Below are positions 17,432 to 25,224 of a stretch of DNA of 64,000 bases, one piece after another. A model generated the notes under the pieces. It was not told the DNA's origin. It worked only from the letters and a program-made list of their open reading frames with translations, and ran no database searches. Positions within the stretch are counted from its first letter, which is position 1, and the number at the start of each line of letters is the position of its first letter. A program made the position numbers and the translations under genes. The DNA is from Nocardia yamanashiensis NBRC 100130 (GTDB lineage Bacteria; Actinomycetota; Actinomycetes; Mycobacteriales; Mycobacteriaceae): assembly GCF_001613325.1 (NCBI RefSeq), contig NZ_BDCD01000019.1, positions 1-64,000 of the forward strand, written 5' to 3'.

Positions 17432-18787
17432 CTATGAGTCGAAACGTTGCATCTGCGTTGCATCGGCGCCGAGACGGCGATCGAGCACCCGAATCTTCGC
17501 TTCGATCTGCGCATACAACGGAGAGTCCCGGTCAACGGTGGCGCGATAGGCCGCCCACGCGGCCGCGTCGTCGCGTCCCTCCGCACCGGCGGTCCACCGG
17601 CTCAATACCGAAGCGTCATTCGAACGCAGCACGGCGGTCCGCAAACGCACGCGCAATTCATCTCTTATGTCTATAACTCCCGGCGCATTCGAACGCGGCA
17701 GGACCGGGCCCGAATACAGGCGCACGGCGGAATCGACATCGCCGGAATCCAGGGCGGCGCGCAGCGCCTCCACATCGGTGGCGATCGGCACCCGCAAACG
17801 GTAAGGGCGCGAGCCGAAGACATTCGGGCCAACCACCGACCGCAGCCGGGACATGGCGGCGCGAATGGTGGCATTGTCGAGATCGGCGTCATCCAGCAGC
17901 AGCGCCAGGTGATCGGCCGACAGCCCCTCGGGATGCTCGGCCAGCAGCAGCAGGATCTCGGCGTGCCGCTGCGACAAGGGAACTCGCTCCCCCGCCACCG
18001 TCAGCTGCGGCTGGCCCAGGCCCAGCACCTCCAGGCCGAGCCGCTCCGGCGCGGGCGCGTCGGCGCCGGAACGCCGATCCTGGCCGGAACGGACCGCGGC
18101 CAGCAGCAGATCCATTTCGGCGGCCGTGGCGGCAGCCTTCACCAGGGCCAGTATCTCCGGACGCGCCACCCGCACGCCGCCCGCGATCATCAGCACGCCC
18201 ACCAGGCGGCCGTCCGGATCGTGAACGGGCGCAGCGGCTCCCGTGATCTGATGCATGCGGTGCAGGAAATGCTCGGGGCCGTGGATCCAGGCGGCCCGGC
18301 CGGTGCGCACCACCAGGCCCACCGCATTGGTGCCGACCCGGCGTTCGCTCAGGTCATTGCCCTCGCGCAGGCCGGCATCGGACGCGGCCTGCACCCGATC
18401 GGCGGTGCCGTGCACCGAGAGCACGCGGCCGAACTGATCGGCGACCACGACGATGAGACCGGTGCTGGTGGCATCGCGCAGCAGCAACTTGTCGACCAAC
18501 GGCATCACCGCCGCGATCGGATGCGCGTCGCGATAACGCTCCAGATCCGTGCCGCGCAGTCCGCGGCCGTCACCGTCATCCAGGGGATCGACCCCGCCGC
18601 GTAGGGTACGCAGCCACGATTCGAGCACCATCGGGCGCAGCAAACCTGCGAGCTGTCCCAATTGCTCGCCGCCGACACTCAAATACCCGTGGGCTTGAGC
18701 GGCATAGGCCTCCAGCGCGCCGAGCTGCGAGCCCGGTTCCACGCCGTTTTGCTGCGGGTGCCCCCCACCTGCGAGATTGCTGACCAT
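17432..18787 (-). CDS. GAF-domain transcriptional regulator with C-terminal winged helix
   Basis: 451 residues from the ATG with GAAAGG just upstream; the open frame continues further 5' but the extension is Arg/Pro-rich and not protein-like. Residues ~60-230 form a GAF-type sensor as in the AcoR family: LIVVVADQFGRVLSVHG, then ERRVGTNAVG, then the GAAAPVHDPDGRLVGVL stretch. Residues ~260-350 look like a winged-helix DNA-binding domain of the OmpR/SARP sort (LSQRHAEILLLLAEHPEG, then NATIRAAMSRLR). No Fis-type helix or AAA+ domain is visible, so it probably acts with the main sigma factor. It lies upstream of the NRPS genes on the same strand and is a candidate pathway regulator, but the target is inferred from position only. 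Confidence 0.8.
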   Translation of the reverse strand: MVSNLAGGGHPQQNGVEPGSQLGALEAYAAQAHGYLSVGGEQLGQLAGLLRPMVLESWLRTLRGGVDPLDDGDGRGLRGTDLERYRDAHPIAAVMPLVDKLLLRDATSTGLIVVVADQFGRVLSVHGTADRVQAASDAGLREGNDLSERRVGTNAVGLVVRTGRAAWIHGPEHFLHRMHQITGAAAPVHDPDGRLVGVLMIAGGVRVARPEILALVKAAATAAEMDLLLAAVRSGQDRRSGADAPAPERLGLEVLGLGQPQLTVAGERVPLSQRHAEILLLLAEHPEGLSADHLALLLDDADLDNATIRAAMSRLRSVVGPNVFGSRPYRLRVPIATDVEALRAALDSGDVDSAVRLYSGPVLPRSNAPGVIDIRDELRVRLRTAVLRSNDASVLSRWTAGAEGRDDAAAWAAYRATVDRDSPLYAQIEAKIRVLDRRLGADATQMQRFDS

Positions 18788-18809
18788 TTGCCTTTCTTTC
18801 CGCCCCAAA

Positions 18810-18829
18810 GGGTACCGGTGGGGGTACCC
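18810..18829 (-). promoter_or_regulatory. GGGTACC inverted repeat in front of the GAF regulator
   Basis: GGGTACC and GGTACCC are separated by six bases and lie 23-43 bases upstream of the regulator ATG, where an operator or leader hairpin would sit. Binding partner unknown; autoregulation is possible. Confidence 0.35.
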
Positions 18830-18985
18830 CGGATTGGCGGAAGCCGGACGTTTGTCCCGCAGGTCACACCTCGACGGGAACCTTGCGAAATGTGAGCTAC
18901 GCAGCAATTTCTTAAACAGAAGCGGTTCAGTTGACTGCCCGTGCTGGCTGCGGGGCTCCCTCGCGCACGGCTCCGACGTGCGGAT

Positions 18986-20386
18986 TCAGTTGGGCGGCAA
19001 GGTCGGTCGCAGCGACGCGAAACTCCGGATCCGGGCCGCACCCCACCATAGCCCGGACCCGTACGCGACATCGTCCAGACGTTTGCAGAGCAGATACCGG
19101 GCCGGATCCAAGCCGCCCTGTTCGCGATGGATGAACCAATCCGCGAGCCCGTCGGCCACCGCCATGGTGATCGCCAGCTGCCGGATCCGGCGCGAGCACA
19201 GCATGCCCAGCAGGGTCACCGGCCAATAGTGGCGGCACAGCGCGGAAGCCAGGCGCCAGACCCCGCCGGAGAAACCGCGCGCCATATAGATGGCGGCCAC
19301 CCGGGTCGGATTGTCCAGCTCGGCGAACACCCGGCGCAGCCGGAACAGCGTCGCCACCATGGTGATCAGCCCGCCCAGCGCACCCCAGCGGGTGAGGGTG
19401 CCGAACAGCAGCGCGGCCACCGCGGTCCAGATCGGCATGGACAGCGGGGCGGCCATCCCGGCGTGGCGCTGGCCCAGCGGGGCCACTCCGGTACCGTGGG
19501 TCAGCTTGTGCGCGAACCATTTCCGCAGTGAGACCGGGTTGCTGTGGGCCACCCGGGCGGCCGGCTCGTAGCGCAGCCGCCAGCCGGCGCTGTCCAGCCG
19601 CCAGCACAGATCGATATCGCCGCCCGCACCCATCGACTCGTCGAAACCGCCCGCGCCCAGCAGCGCCAGCCGGCGCACCAGCAGCGCGGTGCTCGGCACG
19701 TACGGCACCGGGCCGTGCGCCTGCACCGCCGACTCGCGCCGGCCGCGATGCAGGGAACCGCGGGTGTGCTCGTAGCGGGCGAGCATGGTCGAATCCGGAT
19801 CCATGGCCAGGATGCGCGGGGCCACCAGCGCCACCTTCGGATCGCTGAAATGCCCGAGCATGACCTCCAGCCAGCCGGTGCGCGGCACCACGTCCGCATC
19901 CAGGAAGGCCACGAATTCGGTTGCCGCGGCCCGCAGTCCGAAATTGCGGGAGGCCGCCGGGCCGTGCCGCCGGTCCCGGCGCAGCACCGTCACCCGGCAG
20001 CGATTGACGCGCGCGGCGGGCACCCGCACCGGTATGTCCGAGCCGTCGTCGACCACGATCACGGTGTGGCCGCGCAGCGCCGAGAGCAATCGATGCAGGC
20101 CGGGGCTGTCGTTGTGCACCGGGACGATGATGGTGACGTCCTCCACCGCGGGCAGCAGCCGCGGGCGCGGATTTGCCACCCCGGAATCGAGCAGGCGTCT
20201 GGCTACCCGAGCCGACGTCGGATCCGTCACCTCGAGGTACCCGTCACCGATCAAGGCCGCAGCTTCCGGAGCGAGGCGTAGCAACCGCGTCGGCGTGCCG
20301 CCGACCAGGAAACGTCCACCGGAGTATGTGCGCACCCGAGGATCGATTCGCACCCCGAAACCATCGGGAAGGCGATCATGGCGCAT
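18986..20386 (-). CDS. mftF: Mycofactocin-type family 2 glycosyltransferase (MftF-like)
   Basis: 466 residues, the length expected for MftF. The N terminus carries the family's opening (DGFGVRIDPRVR, then GGTPTRLLRLAPEA). A GT-A glycosyltransferase 2 domain follows at ~85-310: IIVPVHND, VVDDGS, and FLDADVVP holding the metal-binding aspartates, then GGDIDLCWRL. The C-terminal part has hydrophobic segments (~310-400). In mycofactocin biosynthesis MftF adds a glucose chain to the peptide-derived redox cofactor. None of mftA-mftE is in this window: the next genes are a divergent TetR on one side and the GAF regulator on the other. It is therefore either detached from the cluster or an MftF homologue with another substrate. 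The transcript may continue into the GAF gene (198-base gap). Confidence 0.8.
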   Translation of the reverse strand: MRHDRLPDGFGVRIDPRVRTYSGGRFLVGGTPTRLLRLAPEAAALIGDGYLEVTDPTSARVARRLLDSGVANPRPRLLPAVEDVTIIVPVHNDSPGLHRLLSALRGHTVIVVDDGSDIPVRVPAARVNRCRVTVLRRDRRHGPAASRNFGLRAAATEFVAFLDADVVPRTGWLEVMLGHFSDPKVALVAPRILAMDPDSTMLARYEHTRGSLHRGRRESAVQAHGPVPYVPSTALLVRRLALLGAGGFDESMGAGGDIDLCWRLDSAGWRLRYEPAARVAHSNPVSLRKWFAHKLTHGTGVAPLGQRHAGMAAPLSMPIWTAVAALLFGTLTRWGALGGLITMVATLFRLRRVFAELDNPTRVAAIYMARGFSGGVWRLASALCRHYWPVTLLGMLCSRRIRQLAITMAVADGLADWFIHREQGGLDPARYLLCKRLDDVAYGSGLWWGAARIRSFASLRPTLPPN

Positions 20387-20579
20387 TCCTGGAATGCTAG
20401 GTCAGCCAACACGTGGCAATCATGATTGGCGCGCCGCCCGGTATCCGGATCGTCCGGTAATCCGTCGCGGCGCACCCGTGGCGGGACCGGCGCAGGGCCC
20501 GGCGCTCTACACTGCGGTGGGAAATCCAGCAGGTGAACAGGCATGGGACGGAAAACCGCCCCGCGGTGGTCGAGGTGGC

Positions 20580-21215
20580 ATGGGAGTCGGGCGTATGCAG
20601 ACAAGCGGGGGCGGCAACACCCTCTCGGAATCCGAGATCGTCGAAGCCGCGCTGCGAGTGGTTCGTCAGGACGGCGTGGAGAAACTGTCCATGCGCCGGC
20701 TGTCCCGCGAACTCGGAGTTTCGCCGATGGCCCCCTATTACTACGTCGCCGACAAGCGCGAGCTACTCGACCTGGTCGCCACCGCCGCGCTCACCGGAGT
20801 CCGCAAGCCCCCACCGGAATTCGGCTCGTGGCAAATGCGGCTGCGGGATCTCATCGATCAGATCGACGAGAAATTGCGCAAGCATCCGGGGCTCGGGGAC
20901 GTGCTGATCGAGCAGCTGCTGAGCAAACAGCTGGATCTGATCGCCGCCGTGATGGAGATCCTGTTCGACGCCGGATTCGACGATCGCAATGTGCTGGCTT
21001 CCTACGCGACCATCCACACCTACCTGTTCGGGCGCTCCAAGGTGAACCCGCGCGATCGCACCGCGCTGCACGACCGGGCGCTGCCCGAGGCCGTGGAGCG
21101 GGCCACCAAACATATGGCGGATCTGCGTGGGAAATACTCCTACGACTTCTCCATGGACGTGCTGATCGCCGGACTCGAGGCTCAGCTTGTCCGGCAGCGA
21201 GACAGCCACGTATAG
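20580..21215 (+). CDS. TetR family transcriptional regulator
   Basis: 211 residues from ATG at 20580 (a second ATG lies at 20595); the frame is open far upstream but shadows mftF there. The N-terminal helix-turn-helix reads SMRRLSRELGVSPMAPYYYV, followed by a KRELLDLV hinge. The C-terminal ligand domain is of the tetracycline-repressor type. It ends 64 bases before kshB, and a KstR-like palindrome sits in that gap. The sequence does not look like KstR itself. It could control mftF, from which it is divergent (193 bases), or kshB, with which it may be cotranscribed. The ligand is unknown. Confidence 0.85.
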   Translation: MGVGRMQTSGGGNTLSESEIVEAALRVVRQDGVEKLSMRRLSRELGVSPMAPYYYVADKRELLDLVATAALTGVRKPPPEFGSWQMRLRDLIDQIDEKLRKHPGLGDVLIEQLLSKQLDLIAAVMEILFDAGFDDRNVLASYATIHTYLFGRSKVNPRDRTALHDRALPEAVERATKHMADLRGKYSYDFSMDVLIAGLEAQLVRQRDSHV

Positions 21216-21216
21216 T

Positions 21217-21240
21217 CAAACTAGAACACGTTCTAGTTTG
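21217..21240. promoter_or_regulatory. KstR operator upstream of kshB
   Basis: Arms CAAACTAGAAC and GTTCTAGTTTG (11 bp, perfect) around a 2-base centre. The core TAGAACACGTTCTA (21222-21235) fits the published KstR consensus TnnAACnnGTTnnA. It lies 39 bases before the kshB start, right where a repressor would block transcription. KstR derepresses steroid catabolic genes when sterol CoA thioesters are present. Confidence 0.85.
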
Positions 21241-21278
21241 AAAAGCCGTACCGGCCACGCCGGGTTCGAGAGGACACT

Positions 21279-22334
21279 ATGACCACCGTCGACGTACCGC
21301 AGAGCTCACGATCGGCCGTGCTGCGGGTCTCCGCGGTCATCAACGAGACGGCCGACGCCTGTTCGCTGGTATTCGACGTGCCCGAGGAACTGCGCGAACG
21401 CTTCAGCTACACCCCGGGCCAGTTTCTCACGCTGCGCATTCCGAGCGATCTCACCGGATCGGTGGCGCGCTGCTACTCGCTGGCCAGCTCGCCGCACACC
21501 GACGACAAGCCCAAGGTGACGGTCAAGCGGACCGCCGACGGGTACGCCTCGAACTGGGTGTGCGACAACGTGAAAGCCGGGGACGAACTCGAAGTCCTGC
21601 CGCCCTCAGGCGTTTTCACGCCCAAGAATCTGGACGAGAACCTGTTGCTCTTCGCGGCCGGCAGCGGGGTCACGCCGGTCATGTCGATCCTGAAATCGGC
21701 GCTGGCGCGCGGCAACGGGCGCATCGTGGTGGTGTACGCCAATCGTGATCACGACAATGTCATCTTCGCCGCGGAGCTGCGCGAACTCGCGGACAAGCAT
21801 CCGCAGCGGCTGGCGATCATCCATTGGCTGGAGCACCTGCAAGGGCTGCCGACCGCCGATGCGCTCGCGACCCTGACCGCGCCCTACCGCGAATACGAAG
21901 CATTCATGTGCGGGCCCAAGCCGTTCATGGATCGGGTGCACGACGCGCTGGCGCAGAACGGCGTGCCGCGCAATCGGACTCATGCCGAGGTGTTCAATTC
22001 GCTCTCCGGCGATCCGTTCGCCGAGGTGGCGCCGGCGGAAATCAGCGCCGAGGAACAGGCCGACGCGGCGACCGTGGAAGTCGAGCTGGACGGCGAGACG
22101 CACGAAATGAGCTGGCCGCGTAGTCAGACGCTGGTCGACATCATGCTCTCGAAGGGTCTCGACGTTCCCTATTCCTGCCTCGAAGGCGAATGCGGTTCGT
22201 GCGCGTGCACCGTGCTCGAAGGAACCGTCGAAATGGAGAACGCCGAAATCCTGGACCCCGAGGACATCGCCAACGGGTACATCCTCGGGTGCCAGGCGCG
22301 GCCGGTGACGGATCACCTCAAGATTCAGTTCTGA
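21279..22334 (+). CDS. kshB: 3-ketosteroid 9-alpha-hydroxylase, reductase component
   Basis: 351 residues. Three domains in order: FAD-binding (RCYSLASSP near 65), NADH-binding (FAAGSGVTPVMSIL near 125), and a C-terminal plant-type [2Fe-2S] ferredoxin with cysteines in CLEGECGSCACT and a fourth in YILGCQARP. This order is that of the phenylacetate/ketosteroid hydroxylase reductases. KshB passes electrons from NADH to the Rieske oxygenase KshA, which opens ring B of 4-androstenedione-type steroids. The oxygenase gene is not in this window. The KstR box directly upstream supports the steroid role over a phenylacetate or aromatic hydroxylase reductase, the main alternatives by sequence alone. 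Confidence 0.85.
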   Translation: MTTVDVPQSSRSAVLRVSAVINETADACSLVFDVPEELRERFSYTPGQFLTLRIPSDLTGSVARCYSLASSPHTDDKPKVTVKRTADGYASNWVCDNVKAGDELEVLPPSGVFTPKNLDENLLLFAAGSGVTPVMSILKSALARGNGRIVVVYANRDHDNVIFAAELRELADKHPQRLAIIHWLEHLQGLPTADALATLTAPYREYEAFMCGPKPFMDRVHDALAQNGVPRNRTHAEVFNSLSGDPFAEVAPAEISAEEQADAATVEVELDGETHEMSWPRSQTLVDIMLSKGLDVPYSCLEGECGSCACTVLEGTVEMENAEILDPEDIANGYILGCQARPVTDHLKIQF

Positions 22335-22341
22335 GACGGGC

Positions 22342-22908
22342 TCAGTACGCGCCGAAGACGTTGTCGATCGACCCGTAGCGATGCGCCGCGTAGTTGCATG
22401 CGGCGGCGATATTCGCGACCGGGTCGTAGATATCCCAGGAGGTGCCGTCGACGTGGTACGCCTGGAAAGTCGGGTCGATCACCTGCAGCAGTCCCTTGGA
22501 CGGGATACCGGCGGCGGCATTCGAGTCGTAGAGGTTGATCGCCTGGGGGTTACCGCCGGACTCCCGCATGATGTTGCGGAAAATGCCGTCGTAGCTGCCG
22601 GGAATGGCGCGCTGGTTCATGACGTAGATGGCATTGCGAATCCAGCCGTCCAGATCATTGGCGAAGACCGGCGGCAGCAGGCCCGAATACGGGGCCGGGA
22701 GCTGCTGCACCAGTTGCTGGACCTGGTCCTGCTGACCCTTCGGCAAGGTTTGCTGCCACTGCTCGGCGGTTTGCTGCAGCTGCTGAGCCGGTTGCTGGAG
22801 TTCGACCGGAACACCCGGAAGGTCGGCGGCGGCCGGGCCGGTGGTGCAGACGATGGCGGCGGCGATCAACGCCGAGGACGGCAGGACAAGCAGTTTTCTC
22901 AGAGACAT
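22342..22908 (-). CDS. Secreted transglycosylase SLT-domain protein
   Basis: 188 residues with a signal peptide (hydrophobic 8-28, AxA before ADLP). A Gln-rich stretch (~35-75) is followed by a soluble-lytic-transglycosylase-like domain: the probable catalytic Glu sits in IMRESGGNP, followed by SKGLLQVIDPTFQAYH and NIAAACNYAAHRYGS. Such domains cleave peptidoglycan glycan strands, and similar proteins occur in several copies in Nocardia and mycobacteria. It converges on kshB with only 7 bases between the stops. A cell-wall remodelling role is inferred from the family. Confidence 0.8.
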   Translation of the reverse strand: MSLRKLLVLPSSALIAAAIVCTTGPAAADLPGVPVELQQPAQQLQQTAEQWQQTLPKGQQDQVQQLVQQLPAPYSGLLPPVFANDLDGWIRNAIYVMNQRAIPGSYDGIFRNIMRESGGNPQAINLYDSNAAAGIPSKGLLQVIDPTFQAYHVDGTSWDIYDPVANIAAACNYAAHRYGSIDNVFGAY

Positions 22909-23208
22909 AGCGCATTTCGACAGCGCAGGACCCCACAGCGGGCACCCGACGGTGCTCGCCGATACGCTGCTGGGTTGTGAATTGGGTTGTGGGCGAACGA
23001 GATCCGGACCTACCGGGAATCACCGTTCATGCGCGCCACAACTCGCGGGGCTGGACGCATGACCACTGGGGCTGATCACAGAATGATTGCGGTAAGTTAA
23101 CGTAAACTGAACTGAAGATGAACAAATGGTGTTTGTCCGCGTGTCGTCGCGGTTCGGAGCGTCAATCCATGCTCTGACCGGGCGTTTGCCGGATCGGTGC
23201 GGAATCGG
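22909..23208. other. 300-base intergenic region
   Basis: Holds the promoter side of the SLT-domain gene and the 3' flank of the AlkD-like gene. The stretch around 23090-23130 is relatively A/T-rich and could carry promoter elements, but nothing matches a named site. No gene is supported. Confidence 0.4.
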
Positions 23209-23958
23209 TCACTGGGCGCGGTAGTGGGTGCGCTCCTCGGCGGTCAGGTGCTCGGTCGCATAACTGAGCGCGGTCCGGCCCATCTCGGCGGCGTGCGCGT
23301 CCAGGAACGCGGTCAGCTGCGCCCGGTCCACTCGTTTGCCGATCTCCCGCAGCATCCAGCCGACCGCCTTCTGGATCAGATCCCGGCGGTCCGGCAGCAG
23401 CAGCTCGCACAGTTCCAGGGTGGTTCCGGTATCGCCCGCCTTGATGAAGGCGAACGTGGTCAGCAGCGCGACCCGCCGCTCCCACAGCGACTCCTGGGCG
23501 GCCAGCTCGAACAGCAACTCGCGCGGGCGCTCCAGCAGCCATGGGCCCAGGACGAATTCGGCGGAGGCGTCCACCAGGTCCCAGTTGTTGACCCGGCCGC
23601 GCCGCACCGCCGCGAGGTACAGGTCGACGATTCGCTGTTGCAGCGCCGGGTCCGGCGCACGCTTGCCCATGGCCTTCGCCATCCGGGCGTTCAGAATCAC
23701 CAGCCCCGCCAGGCGATGCTCGTGCACCTCACTGTCGAGCAGCTTGTCGATTTCCGAAAGCTCCAGCCCGGCAAAACCTTTCGCCACCGCGCGGGTCGCC
23801 GGCACCCGCACACCGAGGAAGACGTCGCCCTCTCCGTACTCCCCCGGCCCGGTCTTGAAGAACCGCTGCAGATGCACCGCGTCCGCCGCATCCGAAACCT
23901 TCGCCAACTCCGCCATCACCGCGGCCGCCGTCTGTTCCACCTCACCATGATCTGCCAC
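23209..23958 (-). CDS. AlkD-like DNA alkylation repair protein
   Basis: 249 residues from a GTG preceded by a G-rich stretch; the frame extends to 24099 only through an unlikely TTG start. The protein is all-helical with HEAT-like repeats: YGEGDVFLGVRVPATRA, then EIDKLLDSEVHEHRLAGL, NNWDLVDASAEFVLG and IQKAVGWMLREIGKR. These are signature stretches of the AlkC/AlkD glycosylase family, which removes alkylated purines without flipping the base. Trp and Asp near NNWDLVD match the catalytic-site pattern of AlkD. It shares the upstream gap with the divergent DUF3761 lipoprotein. Confidence 0.8.
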   Translation of the reverse strand: MADHGEVEQTAAAVMAELAKVSDAADAVHLQRFFKTGPGEYGEGDVFLGVRVPATRAVAKGFAGLELSEIDKLLDSEVHEHRLAGLVILNARMAKAMGKRAPDPALQQRIVDLYLAAVRRGRVNNWDLVDASAEFVLGPWLLERPRELLFELAAQESLWERRVALLTTFAFIKAGDTGTTLELCELLLPDRRDLIQKAVGWMLREIGKRVDRAQLTAFLDAHAAEMGRTALSYATEHLTAEERTHYRAQ

Positions 23959-24098
23959 CCCACCGACACCCGCGCGCTCCCACACCGAACCGGACAACAC
24001 ACCCTGCGCGCCACGCCGCGGCCGGTAATGCCCGGCCACCGCCCCCGATAGCCCCGGCATCGGACGCGCACTCCGCGCGCCCCCGACCTGGAGCGACA

Positions 24099-24725
24099 AT
24101 GCACCTCCGATCCCGCAGGCGCGTCACCACCGGCATTTTCACCGCCCTCCTCGCGGCCATGACCCTCACGGGCTGCACCACCCACACCACCCCCGGCAAA
24201 CCGGTCGCCGCCGCTTCGGCAGCGGGCGACCACACCCTCTCCCCCGCCGTCGATTCCGCGGCGGGCGCGACCCTCTCCCCCGCCGCGGCCCCCGTACCGG
24301 TCGCCACCACGATTCCGGTCCCGCCGCCGGCCGCCGCCCCCGATCCGGCGACGACCCAGCCAGCGCCCGCCACCACCGACCCGGCCGTCCCGCTCGCCGG
24401 CGCACCGGCCGCGAGCGCACCGAAACCCATTGCCGCCGAAGCAGAAACCACCCAACCGGTGCCCGAGCCGCCGGCACCTGCGCCCACCACGGACCCGCAA
24501 CCGGTCGCACCGGAGACGACCACCACCGAAGCTCCGCCGACCACCCAAACAGGCTGCGGCAACGGCTATTACCGCAATGCGAGCGGCAATTGCGTCCACG
24601 ACCCCGTCACCGCCGCCACCACCCCGCCGGGCGCGACCGCGCAATGCGGCGACGGCACCTACTCCTACAGCCAGACCCGCAGCGGCACCTGCTCCCACCA
24701 CGGCGGCGTGTCCCGCTGGCTGTAG
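24099..24725 (+). CDS. Pro/Thr-rich lipoprotein with C-terminal DUF3761
   Basis: 208 residues. The signal peptide ends in a lipobox (LTGC, Cys near 26), so it should be lipid-anchored outside the membrane. Residues ~30-150 are a Pro/Ala/Thr-rich linker. The C terminus has two Cys-containing stretches, GCGNGYYRNASGNCVHDP and AQCGDGTYSYSQTRSGTC followed by SHHGGVSRWL, the typical DUF3761 ending. Function unknown. The four cysteines of the domain probably form disulfides. Confidence 0.75.
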   Translation: MHLRSRRRVTTGIFTALLAAMTLTGCTTHTTPGKPVAAASAAGDHTLSPAVDSAAGATLSPAAAPVPVATTIPVPPPAAAPDPATTQPAPATTDPAVPLAGAPAASAPKPIAAEAETTQPVPEPPAPAPTTDPQPVAPETTTTEAPPTTQTGCGNGYYRNASGNCVHDPVTAATTPPGATAQCGDGTYSYSQTRSGTCSHHGGVSRWL

Positions 24726-24969
24726 CCCCACCACCGATTCCGGATGCGACCATGCGGTCATGAACGACCGCGCCGATGCCGAGCCGTCTCTCCTGGAGAT
24801 CGACAGCGCCGGGCGGCGGAATCGAAAGGCGGGTGCTGGGAATCGAGTTCGTGAACCGGCGACCGGCGGATCCGGGCGACCCGCGGACTGCATTGGCCGG
24901 GCTGAAGCTGGAAGGCATCGAGCAGCAAGATGCCGTAGCAGGGCAACAGGTTACGGCGATCCCGCCCGT

Positions 24970-25224
24970 TCAACGCTCCGCGGTCGCGTCCTCCGAGTCC
25001 GGCGGCGGGGCGGGCGCGGGCCGGTCGGCGTCGTAGTAGACGGCGATGAGGTCGGCGGCGGCGCGGCGGGTGCGGCGGGCGGCGCGAGCCAGCTCGGTGA
25101 CGGTGATGTCGCCCGCTTCGGCTCGATCGGCGGCGGTTTCCAGTTCGTGGCTGGCGATCAGGAGGCGGGTGATTTCGGGCCAGCGGATGGATAGGTCACC
25201 GGGCTGGCCTTCGGTGGCTAGCAT
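24970..25224 (-). CDS. Small hypothetical protein, paralogue of the upstream protein's C terminus
   Basis: 84 residues. Residues ~12-68 align without gaps with the C-terminal end of the preceding 781-residue protein: PEITRLLIASHELETAADRA here versus PEIMRLLVASQDLEAAALQA there, then AGDITVTELARAARRTRRAA versus AGDITVSDLARAARRTRHAA. Its ATG overlaps the upstream stop (TGATG), so the two are translationally coupled. It ends in an Asp/Glu/Pro-rich tail. Predicted two- or three-helix fold; function unknown. It looks like a duplication of one helical domain kept as its own gene. Confidence 0.75.
   Translation of the reverse strand: MLATEGQPGDLSIRWPEITRLLIASHELETAADRAEAGDITVTELARAARRTRRAAADLIAVYYDADRPAPAPPPDSEDATAER

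Noticed and set aside
20387..20579. Possible mftA-like precursor peptide gene next to mftF.
   Set aside because: Looked for a short ORF ending in the Val-Tyr C terminus typical of MftA; none seen in this gap or beside the GAF gene.
21217..21240. The dyad as the operator of the adjacent TetR protein only.
   Set aside because: The core matches KstR and recurs at 30170 and 54529, far from this TetR gene; a local-only operator would not.
24726..24969. Possible short genes (24776-25036 plus, 24758-24973 minus).
   Set aside because: No ribosome binding site, no recognised domain, and the plus candidate runs into the 84-residue gene on the other strand. I see no supported feature in this gap.
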